Assembly (NCBI RefSeq): GCF_047249845.1
Contig: NZ_JBKTWO010000004.1
Span: 1-64,000, forward strand
DNA: 64,000 bases
Origin: Thomasclavelia sp047249845
GTDB taxonomy: Bacteria > Bacillota_I > Bacilli_A > Erysipelotrichales > Coprobacillaceae
Reading direction: 5' to 3'
A program made the translations under genes and the position numbers. This document shows, one piece after another, positions 55,371 through 64,000 of this stretch. Under the pieces are notes generated by a model. The model searched no databases. It was given only the letters and a program-made list of their open reading frames with translations, and was not told the origin of the DNA. Every line of letters starts with the position of its first letter. Within the stretch, counting starts at the first letter, position 1.

Positions 55371-56531
55371 TTATTCCTCCTTCCAAAAGCTATAATTATT
55401 TATCAAGTGCTCAAGTAATAATTTTACTGTTTGTTTCTCTTGTGGTGTAGGTTCAGCTACGATTTCATTTGCTAGCGTAGAATGACTAGTAAACTGGATG
55501 ATTCGTTTATAATAAGTCTCTTTATTTTCCGGTAAGAGTTCTGACCATCTTGGAAATCCTAAAAAACTAGCAGTTTTTTCATAAAGATTTCTTAACAAAG
55601 TAAAATGAAATTTTTCTATATTATCATTTGCAACTGCCTCTTCAAGTATTGCTTTTAGATGTAAATGATATGAAAAATTCATATTAGAACCTCCTGGCTG
55701 TTCTGAAAGATCAAATAATCCATCTTCCAAATGATTTAACATATAACATTTTTTCGTATTTATTTCATTATATAACACATTATAAAATACAGGGTTATGC
55801 GTTGTAATAATAAATTTCAATTCAGATTCACTTTTCCTAATTACTTCCGCTAAATCAACTGCCATTTGAATTAAATGATTATCATCTAATGAAGTTACTG
55901 GATCATCAATAAAAATATAATTTAAGTTGTCAAATTGATTTGTTTCTCTATCACTTTCTTCTACTACATTTAATACACTAACGACCTGTTCAAGTAATGC
56001 ATAAAAAACACTCCATATAAAACAACTTTCTTCACCTTTAGAAATCTTAATATTGTCTGTAATTGAGTTATCTCCACGTTTATATGAAAATATTATTTCT
56101 GTAAAAGCATTTACAGTTATTTCTCTTTCATCGCTATTCTTAATAGTATACTGGGAATTAAAACTTGGATTTAATTTATCATTGGTATAGTGTTGAAAAA
56201 ATTTAACAACATTCTGATCTTGTCCTTGGTCTTCAAAAATCCATTTTGTAAAAACATTGGAATGTATTTTAAGTTTTGGTTTAGCATCTTCTTTCAAATC
56301 ATTATCCCAATAGAACAAATCTTCTGTAAAAGCATTGTAATAAAGGATTTGTTTATTTTCCAAACCCGCTTCTTCAGTTTCATCCTGATCTATTTCAATT
56401 TTAGGAGAAACAAGTGTTTTAAATTCTCTTGAAAGTCTTGTCTTTCCATTTCCATTAAATGCATAAATTAACTGAACTTTTTTGTTATTATCTTTTAATT
56501 CTTGTGCGGTTTCTTTTAAAGTCTTCCCCAT
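55371..56531 (-). CDS. prrC: PrrC-like anticodon nuclease (ABC ATPase plus ACNase)
   Basis: The 386-residue protein sits between hsdS and hsdR, as in the E. coli prr locus, and is close to PrrC's 396 residues. ABC elements: Walker A FNGNGKT (25-31), signature ISKGEE (163-168), Walker B YIFIDDP (205-211) and H-loop TTHNP (H245). In the C-terminal domain R314, E318 and H350 have the Arg-x3-Glu...His spacing (4 and 36) of the PrrC triad R320/E324/H356. GGSNMNFSY (280-288) resembles PrrC's tRNA-Lys-recognising loop. PrrC stays latent on the restriction enzyme and cleaves the anticodon when phage inhibit it. Confidence 0.8.
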   Translation of the reverse strand: MGKTLKETAQELKDNNKKVQLIYAFNGNGKTRLSREFKTLVSPKIEIDQDETEEAGLENKQILYYNAFTEDLFYWDNDLKEDAKPKLKIHSNVFTKWIFEDQGQDQNVVKFFQHYTNDKLNPSFNSQYTIKNSDEREITVNAFTEIIFSYKRGDNSITDNIKISKGEESCFIWSVFYALLEQVVSVLNVVEESDRETNQFDNLNYIFIDDPVTSLDDNHLIQMAVDLAEVIRKSESELKFIITTHNPVFYNVLYNEINTKKCYMLNHLEDGLFDLSEQPGGSNMNFSYHLHLKAILEEAVANDNIEKFHFTLLRNLYEKTASFLGFPRWSELLPENKETYYKRIIQFTSHSTLANEIVAEPTPQEKQTVKLLLEHLINNYSFWKEE

Positions 56532-56533
56532 AT

Positions 56534-57655
56534 CTATACCTCAGCATTTATATTCTTAAACGTTAAAAGTTTATTCCTATAATATTCGTATTGTTTTTGT
56601 CTCTCCGCTATTTCAGCAGGAAGTCCTTTAGAAATATCGTTACAAAGTGTGTCAAAACGATCAAGAATGTCAACAATGCGTTGTTGTTCTGCAAGTGAAG
56701 CATATGGAATCATCACTTCTCCAACATGACCTTTAGAAATTCTTGGCACACTTGCTTTTCTCACCCTATCATATAAAAATTGTTGTTTAGTTTTTAAAAC
56801 ATAATATAAATATCGTTGATTTATCTTTTCACTATCAAAATAAAGGCAATCATCTGCTGCCCAAAAATCATTCTTACTATATCCAACTTCTCCAGCAGCT
56901 CCCGCACTAATTAAAAATGTTGTATTTTTATTTCTGTTTGCTTTATAATACTTTCCTTGTGATATAAGACTATTTTGAAAAACTTCAAATTCAAATTCGT
57001 CACTTAAATCCTTTTTTGTCACCCTTTTTCCCCTGTTAATAGAACATAATGAAGATAACTTCCTCTCTTGATATCTATGTTTATTGATGAGAATTTCCCT
57101 ATAGTACTCATACTGTTTTTTTCTATCTGTAAGCTCTGTTGTAAGCTCTGTTGTAAGCTCTGTTGTAAGCTCTGTCAAATTGTCCAAAATACGGACAATT
57201 TCACTCTGCACAGGCAAAGGAGGTATTGCCACTTTTATTCTTCCCATAACATTACTCATTAGTTTTGGGTTTCCCATACCTGAATTAACATAGGAAGGGG
57301 CCTCAACATTTAATGTGTAATATAGATATTTCGTTAAAACATGTTCATCAGTGACCTTCAATAGTCCACATACATTTGTAATGCTGAATTTCCCCATTCT
57401 ATAAAATACTGTGCCAGCATTTGCTCCATCTGTAGTCCATGTTAAATATTCGCCATCATAATCAAACGAATTAATTAAACCTAATTTACCTTCATTTTCA
57501 GTTTGTGACGAATATACTGGGTAATCCCCAGCGTTTTCCTTAATATAGTCCTTTGACATTATTCGCCCACGACTTATGTTACAGATATCTGCAATAGATA
57601 ATTTGCGAACACCATCAGGACATAACTCAGCAAGTAATTTTTCTAACTTACTCAT
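56534..57655 (-). CDS. hsdS: Type I restriction-modification specificity subunit
   Basis: The 373-residue protein has two target-recognition domains, each followed by a conserved helix (KQYEYYREILI after TRD1, KQYEYYRNKLLTF after TRD2). The first spacer helix contains four TELT units coded by 12-bp tandem repeats at 57129-57176. Each TRD reads one half of a bipartite site, and the spacer helix sets the gap between them. Its ATG overlaps the hsdM stop by 4 bp. Confidence 0.92.
   Translation of the reverse strand: MSKLEKLLAELCPDGVRKLSIADICNISRGRIMSKDYIKENAGDYPVYSSQTENEGKLGLINSFDYDGEYLTWTTDGANAGTVFYRMGKFSITNVCGLLKVTDEHVLTKYLYYTLNVEAPSYVNSGMGNPKLMSNVMGRIKVAIPPLPVQSEIVRILDNLTELTTELTTELTTELTDRKKQYEYYREILINKHRYQERKLSSLCSINRGKRVTKKDLSDEFEFEVFQNSLISQGKYYKANRNKNTTFLISAGAAGEVGYSKNDFWAADDCLYFDSEKINQRYLYYVLKTKQQFLYDRVRKASVPRISKGHVGEVMIPYASLAEQQRIVDILDRFDTLCNDISKGLPAEIAERQKQYEYYRNKLLTFKNINAEV
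57129..57176 (-). repeat. Four 12-bp tandem repeats in hsdS
   Basis: Four consecutive units GTAAGCTCTGTT on the plus strand (the last ends in C) encode the repeated Thr-Glu-Leu-Thr of the spacer helix. The unit length is a multiple of three, so copy-number change keeps the frame but alters the distance between the two recognition domains, as with TAEL repeats in EcoR124. Confidence 0.85.
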
Positions 57656-59205
57656 ACGCCCACCTCGATTTCTGCAATTATCTTATCAATCTCAGCACGA
57701 AGTCTATCTATGTTAGCCACTGTTTTTTTGATTTCAGTATTTAATTCAACTATATCTATAACTTCTCTTGTATCCTTAGCCTCAACATAAGTACTTACCG
57801 AAAGATTATAATTTTCTAATGCTATCTCACTATTATCTACAGATTTAGAAACATGGTCTACATCTTTTTTATTAGCAAACAACTCTAAAATAGCGTCGAT
57901 ATGTTCTTCTGTTAAAATATTGTTATTTGTTTCTTTTTTGAAATAATCTTCACCACTTGCATCTATAAACTGAGTTTTAGTATCAGTTTTATGTTTTGAA
58001 AGCACTAATATATTAACTGCAATTGATGTTCCAAAGAATAAATTAGGTGCAAGTGAGATAATAGCTTCTACAAAGTTATTGTCAACTAAATACTTTCTAA
58101 TTTTTTGCTCTGCTCCACCACGGTAGAAGATACCTGGAAAACATACAATTGCTGCCCGCCCTTTACTTGAAAGATAACTTAATGCATGAAGTACAAAAGC
58201 AAAATCAGCTTTTGATTTTGGTGCAAGTACTCCTGCTGGTGCAAAACGTACATCGTTAATAAGAGTTGGATCGCCGTTACCAATCCATGGTATTGAATAA
58301 GGAGGATTTGATACAATTGCATCAAATGGTTTCTCATCTCCAAATTGTGGATCTTTAAGTGTATCTCCTAATACGATATTAAACTTATCATAGTTTACAT
58401 TATGCAAAAACATATTCATACGAGCAAGATTATAGGTTGTATGATTAATTTCTTGTCCAAAGAAACCCTCTTCAATAATATGCTCATCAAACTGTTTCTT
58501 TGCTTGTAATAATAAAGAGCCCGAACCTGCTGCTGGATCGTAAATTTTATTAATTGTAGATTGACCATGCATTGCAAGTTTTGCAATGAGTTTAGATACA
58601 CTTTGTGGTGTAAAAAACTCTCCTCCAGACTTTCCTGCATTAACAGCATAGTTAGAGATTAAAAATTCATAAGCATCTCCAAATAAGTCTATTTGATTTT
58701 CTTCAAATTTACCAAAACTAAGCCCTTCAACACCTTTAATTACAGCTGCTAAACGACTATTTTTATCTTTAACTGTATTTCCAAGCCTATTACTTGTTGT
58801 ATCAAAATCAGCGAATAAACCTTTGATATCTGATTCAGAAGGATATCCATTTGCAGAACCTTCGATTGCTGAAAATATATCTGCTAAATCTGTATTCAAG
58901 CTATCATTTGTATTTGCATTTTTTGCAATGTTACAAAATAACTGGCGGGGATATATAAAATACCCTTTTGTCTTAATTGCATCTTCTTTTATTTCTTTTG
59001 TAATAATACTATCATCTAATTCTGCATAGTTAATACTATCGTCCCCTCCTTCGATATAATTTGAAAAGTTCTCACTAATAAAACGATAAAAAAGGGTTCC
59101 TAATACATATTGTTTAAAGTCCCATCCGTCAACAGATCCTCTAACTTCATTTGCTATTTTCCATATCTGTGATTGTAATTCTGCTCTTTGTGCTGCACTT
59201 GACAT
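57652..59205 (-). CDS. hsdM: Type I restriction-modification methyltransferase subunit
   Basis: The 517-residue N6-adenine methyltransferase has the helical HsdM N-domain (WDFKQYVLGTLFYRFISENF), SAM motif IYDPAAGSGSLLLQA and catalytic NPPYSIPW. It is the first gene of the hsdM-hsdS-prrC-hsdR operon. GGAGG precedes the ATG. It modifies host DNA at sites chosen by HsdS. Confidence 0.93.
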   Translation of the reverse strand: MSSAAQRAELQSQIWKIANEVRGSVDGWDFKQYVLGTLFYRFISENFSNYIEGGDDSINYAELDDSIITKEIKEDAIKTKGYFIYPRQLFCNIAKNANTNDSLNTDLADIFSAIEGSANGYPSESDIKGLFADFDTTSNRLGNTVKDKNSRLAAVIKGVEGLSFGKFEENQIDLFGDAYEFLISNYAVNAGKSGGEFFTPQSVSKLIAKLAMHGQSTINKIYDPAAGSGSLLLQAKKQFDEHIIEEGFFGQEINHTTYNLARMNMFLHNVNYDKFNIVLGDTLKDPQFGDEKPFDAIVSNPPYSIPWIGNGDPTLINDVRFAPAGVLAPKSKADFAFVLHALSYLSSKGRAAIVCFPGIFYRGGAEQKIRKYLVDNNFVEAIISLAPNLFFGTSIAVNILVLSKHKTDTKTQFIDASGEDYFKKETNNNILTEEHIDAILELFANKKDVDHVSKSVDNSEIALENYNLSVSTYVEAKDTREVIDIVELNTEIKKTVANIDRLRAEIDKIIAEIEVGV

Positions 59206-59845
59206 TTCAATTCCTCCGTTTAATATAATTAATACATTGATAGCTTTAAAATCAATTTGTTATGTGCTATTTCACTTTATATTTAGTGTATTAATGTTTT
59301 TTATTATAACATATTTATTATCAAACTATTGTATAAAAACAACACCATATGAAAAATTATCGCTACAATCTATAATCACGTCAATAATACTCTTTAAATC
59401 ATTTTAATTTACAGTTTTATTTCATTTATTGATATGTAGAAAATTCGATTTAATAGCAAGATGATCTAAAGTCATTTTTTCATATTAGATATTATTTAAA
59501 GTCGTTTATTTAAAATAATTCATTATTCTTTTAATTGATAAATTCAAGTCCTTTATTTTCATATATATCATTATATTTTGATCTCTAAATGACTATAAAA
59601 ATTTTTATACTCAAAATGTACTCAATTTAGCTAATAATTTATCATCTGAATTTTAATATTTCTTTTACAAATTTAACATCTACATTGACTTTATATCTAT
59701 TTATCTATTTTTTATCTTATTTTCATTTTTTTGTACTTCAATTACATCAATTATTCTAGCTTACTGATTTTCTGTTGCCAAAATGTTACCACAAATCATT
59801 TATAGTATTTTCCCCTCATAAATCACTCCTTTTACTGATGTATGT
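59206..59845. other. Gene-free region with tnpV-flank repeat
   Basis: No gene. 59324-59375 (AACTATTGTATAAAAACAAC then a decayed TATCGCTACAATCT) copies the sequence bordering the tnpV remnant at 39336-39389. The rest is AT-rich and unremarkable; the hsdM promoter should lie near 59206-59300. Confidence 0.45.
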
Positions 59846-62800
59846 CTATGCTATATCGCCGTTTTCAAGATATTCCCTTATCAGAATATCCTGTTTATGG
59901 CTTTCATATGAATTTTTTCTTTCTTTAAGATATGCCCTATGTTCAATAAACTCTACTCCTCTAAGAGATGTAATTAAATCGCTTAAAAAATCGATTTTTT
60001 TCTCAATAAGAGGCACTTCACTACCACTCCAAGATGAAAATCTCGCAAACAAAGGCATAGACTTAAATAACTCAATATCCTTTGTATACTTCACCAATTC
60101 CAACAAAAATTCTATTCTATCTGATTCAAAAAATGATATAATAACATTAAAAATTATTTCAAGCTTGTTTGTATTAATAATATTTTTTTCAATATACTCC
60201 TTAATCCATTGCTTTTTTCGTTCCTTTACAACGTCTGAAGTTTCTTCACTATTAGCGAAAATTGTTGCCACTTCACCTTCTTCCGTAAAACTAAAAAAGT
60301 CACCTATCATATTCTCATAAGCTATTTGGATCAATTCCTTATAACTGTCCATTGCCCATATATTTTCAAAAACATTATGTTCATATGATATTCTATGTAT
60401 ATTACCATGAAGTTTTCGTGTGATTTCTTTCCAAAAAGAATTATTTCTTTTAACAAGTTCCATTAAAAGACTTCCATTATAATCAAAATGCTCTCCTAAA
60501 GCAAGTAGATATAATTTTCCTAAAAGTTCCCATTCATCTCGAAATAAATCCAATACTAAATTGATTGTTGTTTCCTGATAACCATAATCTAGAAATTTTG
60601 CTACATAAAAACTATTTTCAGGTGGATTATCAATAATAATTTCTGATACTTTTTTTACAATTTTTGCATCATATTCTCTATATTTCTCTAAATATAATAC
60701 AGAGGGAAAATCAGGCATTTGTAAAGATGCCTCTTGCTTCATAAAATCTAAAAAATCTTTTGTTAATTCTTCATTTAACATTTTCTTTGGTGCGATTTCC
60801 CAAAAGGCACATTCCCAATTATGCTTATATGCAAAATCTTTTTCCTCTATAAGTTTTTTTGTTTGCTCAATTCCAAAATTCATAAGTAATTTATTTATAA
60901 TTCTGTCTGCATTACTTCCATAAGGGGCTTGATAATGAATATAACTTTTCACAATATTTAAATACATTTCTGGATCAGATTCTAAAATTGCAAAAACAGT
61001 ATTTATCCCTGATTTCAAAGACCATTCTTCTTTATCTTTATTTTTCTCACAAATTTTGCATATTTTAAACAAATGAGCATAATCATCTAACTTATAGTCT
61101 TTAATCATTTCTTTAATTTGTCTTTCTCTCTCTACCTCATCTTCCTTCCAGGTTTTACCCATTATATGCTTTTTAACTAATGTGTTATATATCACAAAAT
61201 CATTATTTTCAGTATATCTCTCAAACAAAGTCTTATTTTCAATTTCCATCCATTCTGAATGTTTTTCCAGCTGTCTCAATACTTTACATTGTTCAAATGA
61301 CAAATCCTTCCATTTATCAAAAAACATTTCTTTTATACATTGCAAATCATACATTTGAATTTGCTTTGCTTCTTCTGAGTTTAACCCACTAACATAGCAA
61401 TGTGAAATAATATTGTTAAGCAGCTTCTTATATTTATCACTTGAGTATAGCTTGGACAATACTCCCCATATATAACTACGCAACTTTTTACTCCCATTAG
61501 TATATAATATCTGTAAATTAAACATTGTAAAAGTTCTACTATTCTCACCAGACTCTGTCCTGTGAAAACTGCACTTTAACAGTTCTTTTAATACATGTAA
61601 AAATAAAATGGTAACATTAATGTCCTCACCATCATTTGCACATCTCCACAAAAATTCTACCATCTTTAATTCTTTTTCATAGTCTAATTTATGTGAATTT
61701 TCATCAAACGACATTCTATCAGAAAAAGCAAAATAAAAATCCATGATCAAGTCAGGTCTTTTTTTATAATAAAGTAGCAATAATTCCATAGCATCCTCAA
61801 AATATTTTGAATACTTAAAGCTACTTAAAATTGAAATTTCTTCATATTTAATATTATTATTATTTTTCTTGTTTTCAATATCAACCTGTGATATATCCAT
61901 CTCAATACATTTTATATTATCTATTTTTTGCTTTAAAATAGATAACGATTTTTCTTCATTAAGGGCATGAAAGCATTTTACATATTCTGCTTGCTGGCTC
62001 TTATCTGCCTTATTCCAACTTATATTAACCTGTTGCACAATATAATTCATTGTATCCTCAGAATAAAACAATTCAATTAGTGTATTCAATGCATATACTA
62101 ATTTATTTTTAAATTCTGGAAAGCCTATTTGCAACAATTGAAAAATAGAAATTGCTTTTTTTTCAATTAAAATATATTCTAATATATAATTCCCAAAACT
62201 CTGATCACTAACCTTTGCTACTTCATCTTGATATAAATCAATCAATTCTCTTTCATTCAAATCATGGCATAAAATTATAAAACATTCAGAATTTATATTC
62301 ATTAACGCTAATATTTTTTGTGCTATAATACTTTCTTTAAAACGTATTGTCCCTAAAAGAGATATAGCAAACAAAGCCTTTATGGCATTTTCCGTTAATT
62401 CTGTAGTTTCTATTATTTTCCCATAATATTGGGCAAATATATCTGTAGCATTTCTTATAGCCAAGTATCCATTATCAATTGATATTTTCCCAGCCAAAAT
62501 AGCTAATCTAATATTTCCTTTTGCAATCTGTGTTATTCTATCTAAATAATCTTCATTATTTATCCCAAGATTTTCTTTTAGAATACCTTTAACTTCTTCA
62601 TCTTTTAAAACTTTAATTGTTATCTCCTGTGGAATCATGTACTGACGAACAATACTTTCCACTCTATGTTTTGCATAATTTCGTACTGTCATTACTATTT
62701 TAATATTATTATTCGATATAGCAGTCACATAATCCAGTATGTATTCTAAACTAGTTGTTTGATTTGCATCATCAATAAATAAAATATATTTTCCTTTATC

Positions 62801-63556
62801 AGCTGTGTAATATTGTATGTCATTATAAAGCAATTCCCCGTTATTTTTTATACACAAAACATTCCAACCTTCAGTTTCAAATAGCTTGCATACTTCTAAA
62901 ACTAGCCTTGTTTTTCCTACTCCTGACACCCCCGTTACTAATGTAATATTTGAAGAACTAAGCATTGAATATAATTGTTCTTTTTCTTTCTCTCTATAAT
63001 GTAAATCCATACTAAGAGGCGTATTCATTCCATTTTTGTCATATACCTTAATAAATTCATCTCTTGGAAATATTTGATGAGTATCAACTTGAATATGTAA
63101 ATATTCTGCCGCCAAAAACGGAAAATTTACAAGTAAATCATGAGAAATTGTGCTTAATCCTATCAATTCAATCTCAATTCCTGATATTATACTTTTTAAT
63201 TCTTCTTGTTGTTCTACATGAATATTTGTAGAAGAATATGCACAAATTATTTTTTTTATCTTTTTTTCATCAATTTCTATTTTATCTGTATTAAAACAAG
63301 ATAAAATATCCTTTTTCATTTTTCCAAATGCTTCTGTTCCCACTGTTCCATACATGATTAAAATATACTTTCCATCATCCTCAACCACGAATGAATCTGG
63401 AGTACCTTTAGTGGTCTTATTGGTTCCGTCTTGCACCCCTAAAGTTTGTATATTTGTAAATTTGTACTTTTTATATAAATATGCATCAAATAATTTCTGA
63501 AAACTTCCGCCTTCCAATTCTTTAATTGCGTTCTGTATAGTATTTATTTTGCTCAT
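59846..63556 (-). CDS. Large STAND-type NTPase with restriction-nuclease-like N-terminus (Avs-like defence candidate)
   Basis: The 1236-residue protein, start MSKINTIQNAIKEL after GGAGAAAGG, has three parts. The N-terminal about 165 residues resemble a restriction-endonuclease-like domain (FQKLFDAYLYKKYKF, KGTPDSF, GKYILIMYGT). A STAND NTPase core follows, with P-loop GVSGVGKT (209-216) and Walker B YILFIDDANQ. About 800 residues of helical repeats then form the probable sensor. Antiviral STAND (Avs) proteins have this layout and sit near restriction systems. In the N-domain the usual acidic residue of the ExK-like strand is Met, so nuclease activity is doubtful. Confidence 0.7.
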   Translation of the reverse strand: MSKINTIQNAIKELEGGSFQKLFDAYLYKKYKFTNIQTLGVQDGTNKTTKGTPDSFVVEDDGKYILIMYGTVGTEAFGKMKKDILSCFNTDKIEIDEKKIKKIICAYSSTNIHVEQQEELKSIISGIEIELIGLSTISHDLLVNFPFLAAEYLHIQVDTHQIFPRDEFIKVYDKNGMNTPLSMDLHYREKEKEQLYSMLSSSNITLVTGVSGVGKTRLVLEVCKLFETEGWNVLCIKNNGELLYNDIQYYTADKGKYILFIDDANQTTSLEYILDYVTAISNNNIKIVMTVRNYAKHRVESIVRQYMIPQEITIKVLKDEEVKGILKENLGINNEDYLDRITQIAKGNIRLAILAGKISIDNGYLAIRNATDIFAQYYGKIIETTELTENAIKALFAISLLGTIRFKESIIAQKILALMNINSECFIILCHDLNERELIDLYQDEVAKVSDQSFGNYILEYILIEKKAISIFQLLQIGFPEFKNKLVYALNTLIELFYSEDTMNYIVQQVNISWNKADKSQQAEYVKCFHALNEEKSLSILKQKIDNIKCIEMDISQVDIENKKNNNNIKYEEISILSSFKYSKYFEDAMELLLLYYKKRPDLIMDFYFAFSDRMSFDENSHKLDYEKELKMVEFLWRCANDGEDINVTILFLHVLKELLKCSFHRTESGENSRTFTMFNLQILYTNGSKKLRSYIWGVLSKLYSSDKYKKLLNNIISHCYVSGLNSEEAKQIQMYDLQCIKEMFFDKWKDLSFEQCKVLRQLEKHSEWMEIENKTLFERYTENNDFVIYNTLVKKHIMGKTWKEDEVERERQIKEMIKDYKLDDYAHLFKICKICEKNKDKEEWSLKSGINTVFAILESDPEMYLNIVKSYIHYQAPYGSNADRIINKLLMNFGIEQTKKLIEEKDFAYKHNWECAFWEIAPKKMLNEELTKDFLDFMKQEASLQMPDFPSVLYLEKYREYDAKIVKKVSEIIIDNPPENSFYVAKFLDYGYQETTINLVLDLFRDEWELLGKLYLLALGEHFDYNGSLLMELVKRNNSFWKEITRKLHGNIHRISYEHNVFENIWAMDSYKELIQIAYENMIGDFFSFTEEGEVATIFANSEETSDVVKERKKQWIKEYIEKNIINTNKLEIIFNVIISFFESDRIEFLLELVKYTKDIELFKSMPLFARFSSWSGSEVPLIEKKIDFLSDLITSLRGVEFIEHRAYLKERKNSYESHKQDILIREYLENGDIA

Positions 63557-63589
63557 AGAACCTTTCTCCATTACATTATCATATTTCAA

Positions 63590-63910
63590 TTTATCTTGCT
63601 GATTTCACTCAGCTGGCAACATTTTATTTCATTCCTAATTATAATATAAATATTGCAAAAATGATAGGCAATCCTATAGACTTCCTACCATATAAAATAA
63701 ATAATATAATCTCGTACTATTCAAACTCTATGAATTCATATAATTTTACTAATCTATTTAAATTAGTAATTATCATCTATTATATCTATTGCACTATTTT
63801 TACAATATTCTTGCTATTTTAAATGAAACAAGGTCATAACATTTAAAACTTTAACAAAATAATTGTATTAAATAATTCAATATAATTTTTTTCTAACCTA
63901 TAACATATTC
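63590..63910. other. AT-rich intergenic region
   Basis: Nothing convincing was seen apart from the likely promoter of the STAND gene in its first 100 bp. Confidence 0.4.
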
Positions 63911-64000
63911 TCATTTATTCTCAAATTTTTTAAATAATTGATTATATTTTATACCATTTTTAGTGAATCTAGTTCGATAATATTTTCTGCCAGTCACTCT
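63911..64000 (-). CDS. Partial C-terminus of an unknown protein
   Basis: Running in from the window edge on the minus strand, 29 codons read RVTGRKYYRTRFTKNGIKYN then QLFKKFENK and a TGA. The basic composition looks like coding sequence, possibly a DNA-binding protein, but the fragment is too short to name. Confidence 0.3.
   Translation of the reverse strand, partial: RVTGRKYYRTRFTKNGIKYNQLFKKFENK

Noticed and set aside
57129..57176. CRISPR-like short repeats
   Set aside because: The units are contiguous 12-mers without spacers, in frame inside hsdS; this is a coding tandem repeat.

Overview
The window is AT-rich throughout (about 30% G+C by eye), with Bacillota-type ribosome binding sites (AAGGAG/GGAGG), Bacillota regulator families (MerR-BltR, PadR, TetR), a meso-diaminopimelate dehydrogenase, an ESX/type VII LXG-type toxin cassette and a very large cell-wall PL8 lyase with FIVAR repeats. 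This fits a gut Bacillota, most likely the Erysipelotrichia/Coprobacillaceae (Thomasclavelia ramosa-like). That placement is inference; there is no rRNA in the window. No tRNA, rRNA or CRISPR array was seen.

Layout. 1-13 kb: assorted chromosomal genes. These are a cyclic-di-GMP phosphodiesterase split by a dinucleotide-repeat frameshift, a peptidase E, a MerR/acetyltransferase pair with a 19-bp-spacer promoter, a trigger-factor-like isomerase lacking the ribosome-binding domain, a methyltransferase, a TetR/flavodoxin/membrane operon with two operators, a lipoprotein, ogt and ddh. 13.3-28.5 kb: one tightly packed nine-gene minus-strand operon (gaps of 4-57 bp). It encodes two TRAFAC-type P-loop GTPases with split zinc ribbons, a small membrane protein, a GAP1-like GTPase-associated protein, a multi-pass membrane protein, a secreted and membrane-anchored vWA protein, a large tubulin/FtsZ-fold GTPase and two proteins of no recognised family. 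This is the most interesting system here: it looks like a membrane-spanning, GTP-driven sensing or remodelling machine. 29-30.5 kb: a decayed group II intron. 30.6-33.9 kb: a type VII secretion toxin cassette with YwqH/YwqI-like helical partners, a glycine-zipper toxin candidate, a DUF443-like membrane immunity candidate and DUF4176. 34-39.3 kb: RsmH paralogue, PadR/MATE pair with three operators, acetyltransferases. 39.3-40.1 kb: a graveyard of mobile elements (tnpV end, IS3 remnant, second intron relic). 40.1-43.9 kb: a GMP synthase with a collapsed glutaminase domain, a CofE-like ligase beside it, and a DUF2935 protein. 44.5-50.4 kb: a PL8 polysaccharide lyase between two decayed repeats. 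52.3-63.6 kb: a defence island with hsdM-hsdS-prrC-like-hsdR, followed by a large STAND NTPase with a nuclease-like N-terminus.

How the parts work together. In the restriction island the order hsdM-hsdS-ACNase-hsdR reproduces the E. coli prr locus. The ACNase-like protein has the Arg-x3-Glu...His triad at exactly PrrC spacing, so a latent tRNA-cleaving backup to restriction is likely. Four in-frame 12-bp repeats lie in the specificity subunit. The Avs-like STAND protein adds a third layer of phage sensing. The GTPase/tubulin operon and the toxin cassette lie side by side, separated only by the intron relic, so 13-34 kb is best read as an accessory conflict/envelope region.
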